Shown here: piece by piece, positions 6,281 through 6,284 of the stretch
Numbering within the stretch: the first letter of the stretch is position 1
Layout of the letters: each line of letters starts with the position of its first letter
Origin: JBARRO01 sp049644265
GTDB taxonomy: Bacteria > Bacteroidota > Ignavibacteria > UBA10030
Assembly (NCBI GenBank): GCA_049644265.1
Contig: JBARRO010000195.1
Coordinates: forward strand, 1-6,284
DNA length: 6,284 nucleotides
Direction: 5' to 3'
Translations under genes and position numbers: made by a program
Notes under the pieces: model-generated
Databases searched by the model: none
What the model was told of the DNA's origin: nothing
Seen by the model: the letters and a program-made list of their open reading frames with translations, nothing else

Positions 6281-6284
6281 GTGA

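Overview
The window holds most of one co-directional operon on the + strand for uptake and breakdown of an alpha-glucan (maltodextrin, starch or glycogen-like). In order it contains the last 34 codons of a MalF-type ABC permease, a 209-nt gap filled with heptanucleotide repeats, a complete MalG-type permease, a GH13 alpha-amylase-family enzyme with an N-terminal GH2-type sugar-binding domain, a GH57 4-alpha-glucanotransferase/alpha-amylase, and a MalK/MsmX/UgpC-type ATPase. The last 62 nt are non-coding and end in short ACGGAA repeats cut by the window edge. The substrate-binding protein, the rest of the MalF partner and any regulator must lie outside.

The four complete genes are packed tightly, with gaps of 3, 5 and 18 nt, and each of the last three has a Shine-Dalgarno-like element just before its start. 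This fits one transcript. The probable logic is import by the two permeases and the ATPase, endo- or exo-cleavage by GH13, and rearrangement or trimming of glucan chains by GH57. All catalytic and nucleotide-binding motifs are intact, so the system looks functional.

The exception to the tight packing is 108-316. A good Shine-Dalgarno-like run sits right after the upstream permease stop, but the next permease begins about 200 nt later with no such element before its ATG. Between them lies a patchwork of 7-nt repeats in three blocks. The left block has (A/G)GT every 7 nt on the + strand, and the two right blocks have (A/G)GT every 7 nt on the - strand. This array is the most unusual object in the window and is not explained by the operon.

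Organism: a bacterium of moderate GC that uses Shine-Dalgarno sites. The GH57 enzyme, the GH2N-GH13 architecture and the intergenic heptamer repeats bring to mind the Bacteroidota/Chlorobi/Ignavibacteria side of the tree or a similar environmental lineage. That is inference at low confidence; nothing in the window is a taxonomic marker.
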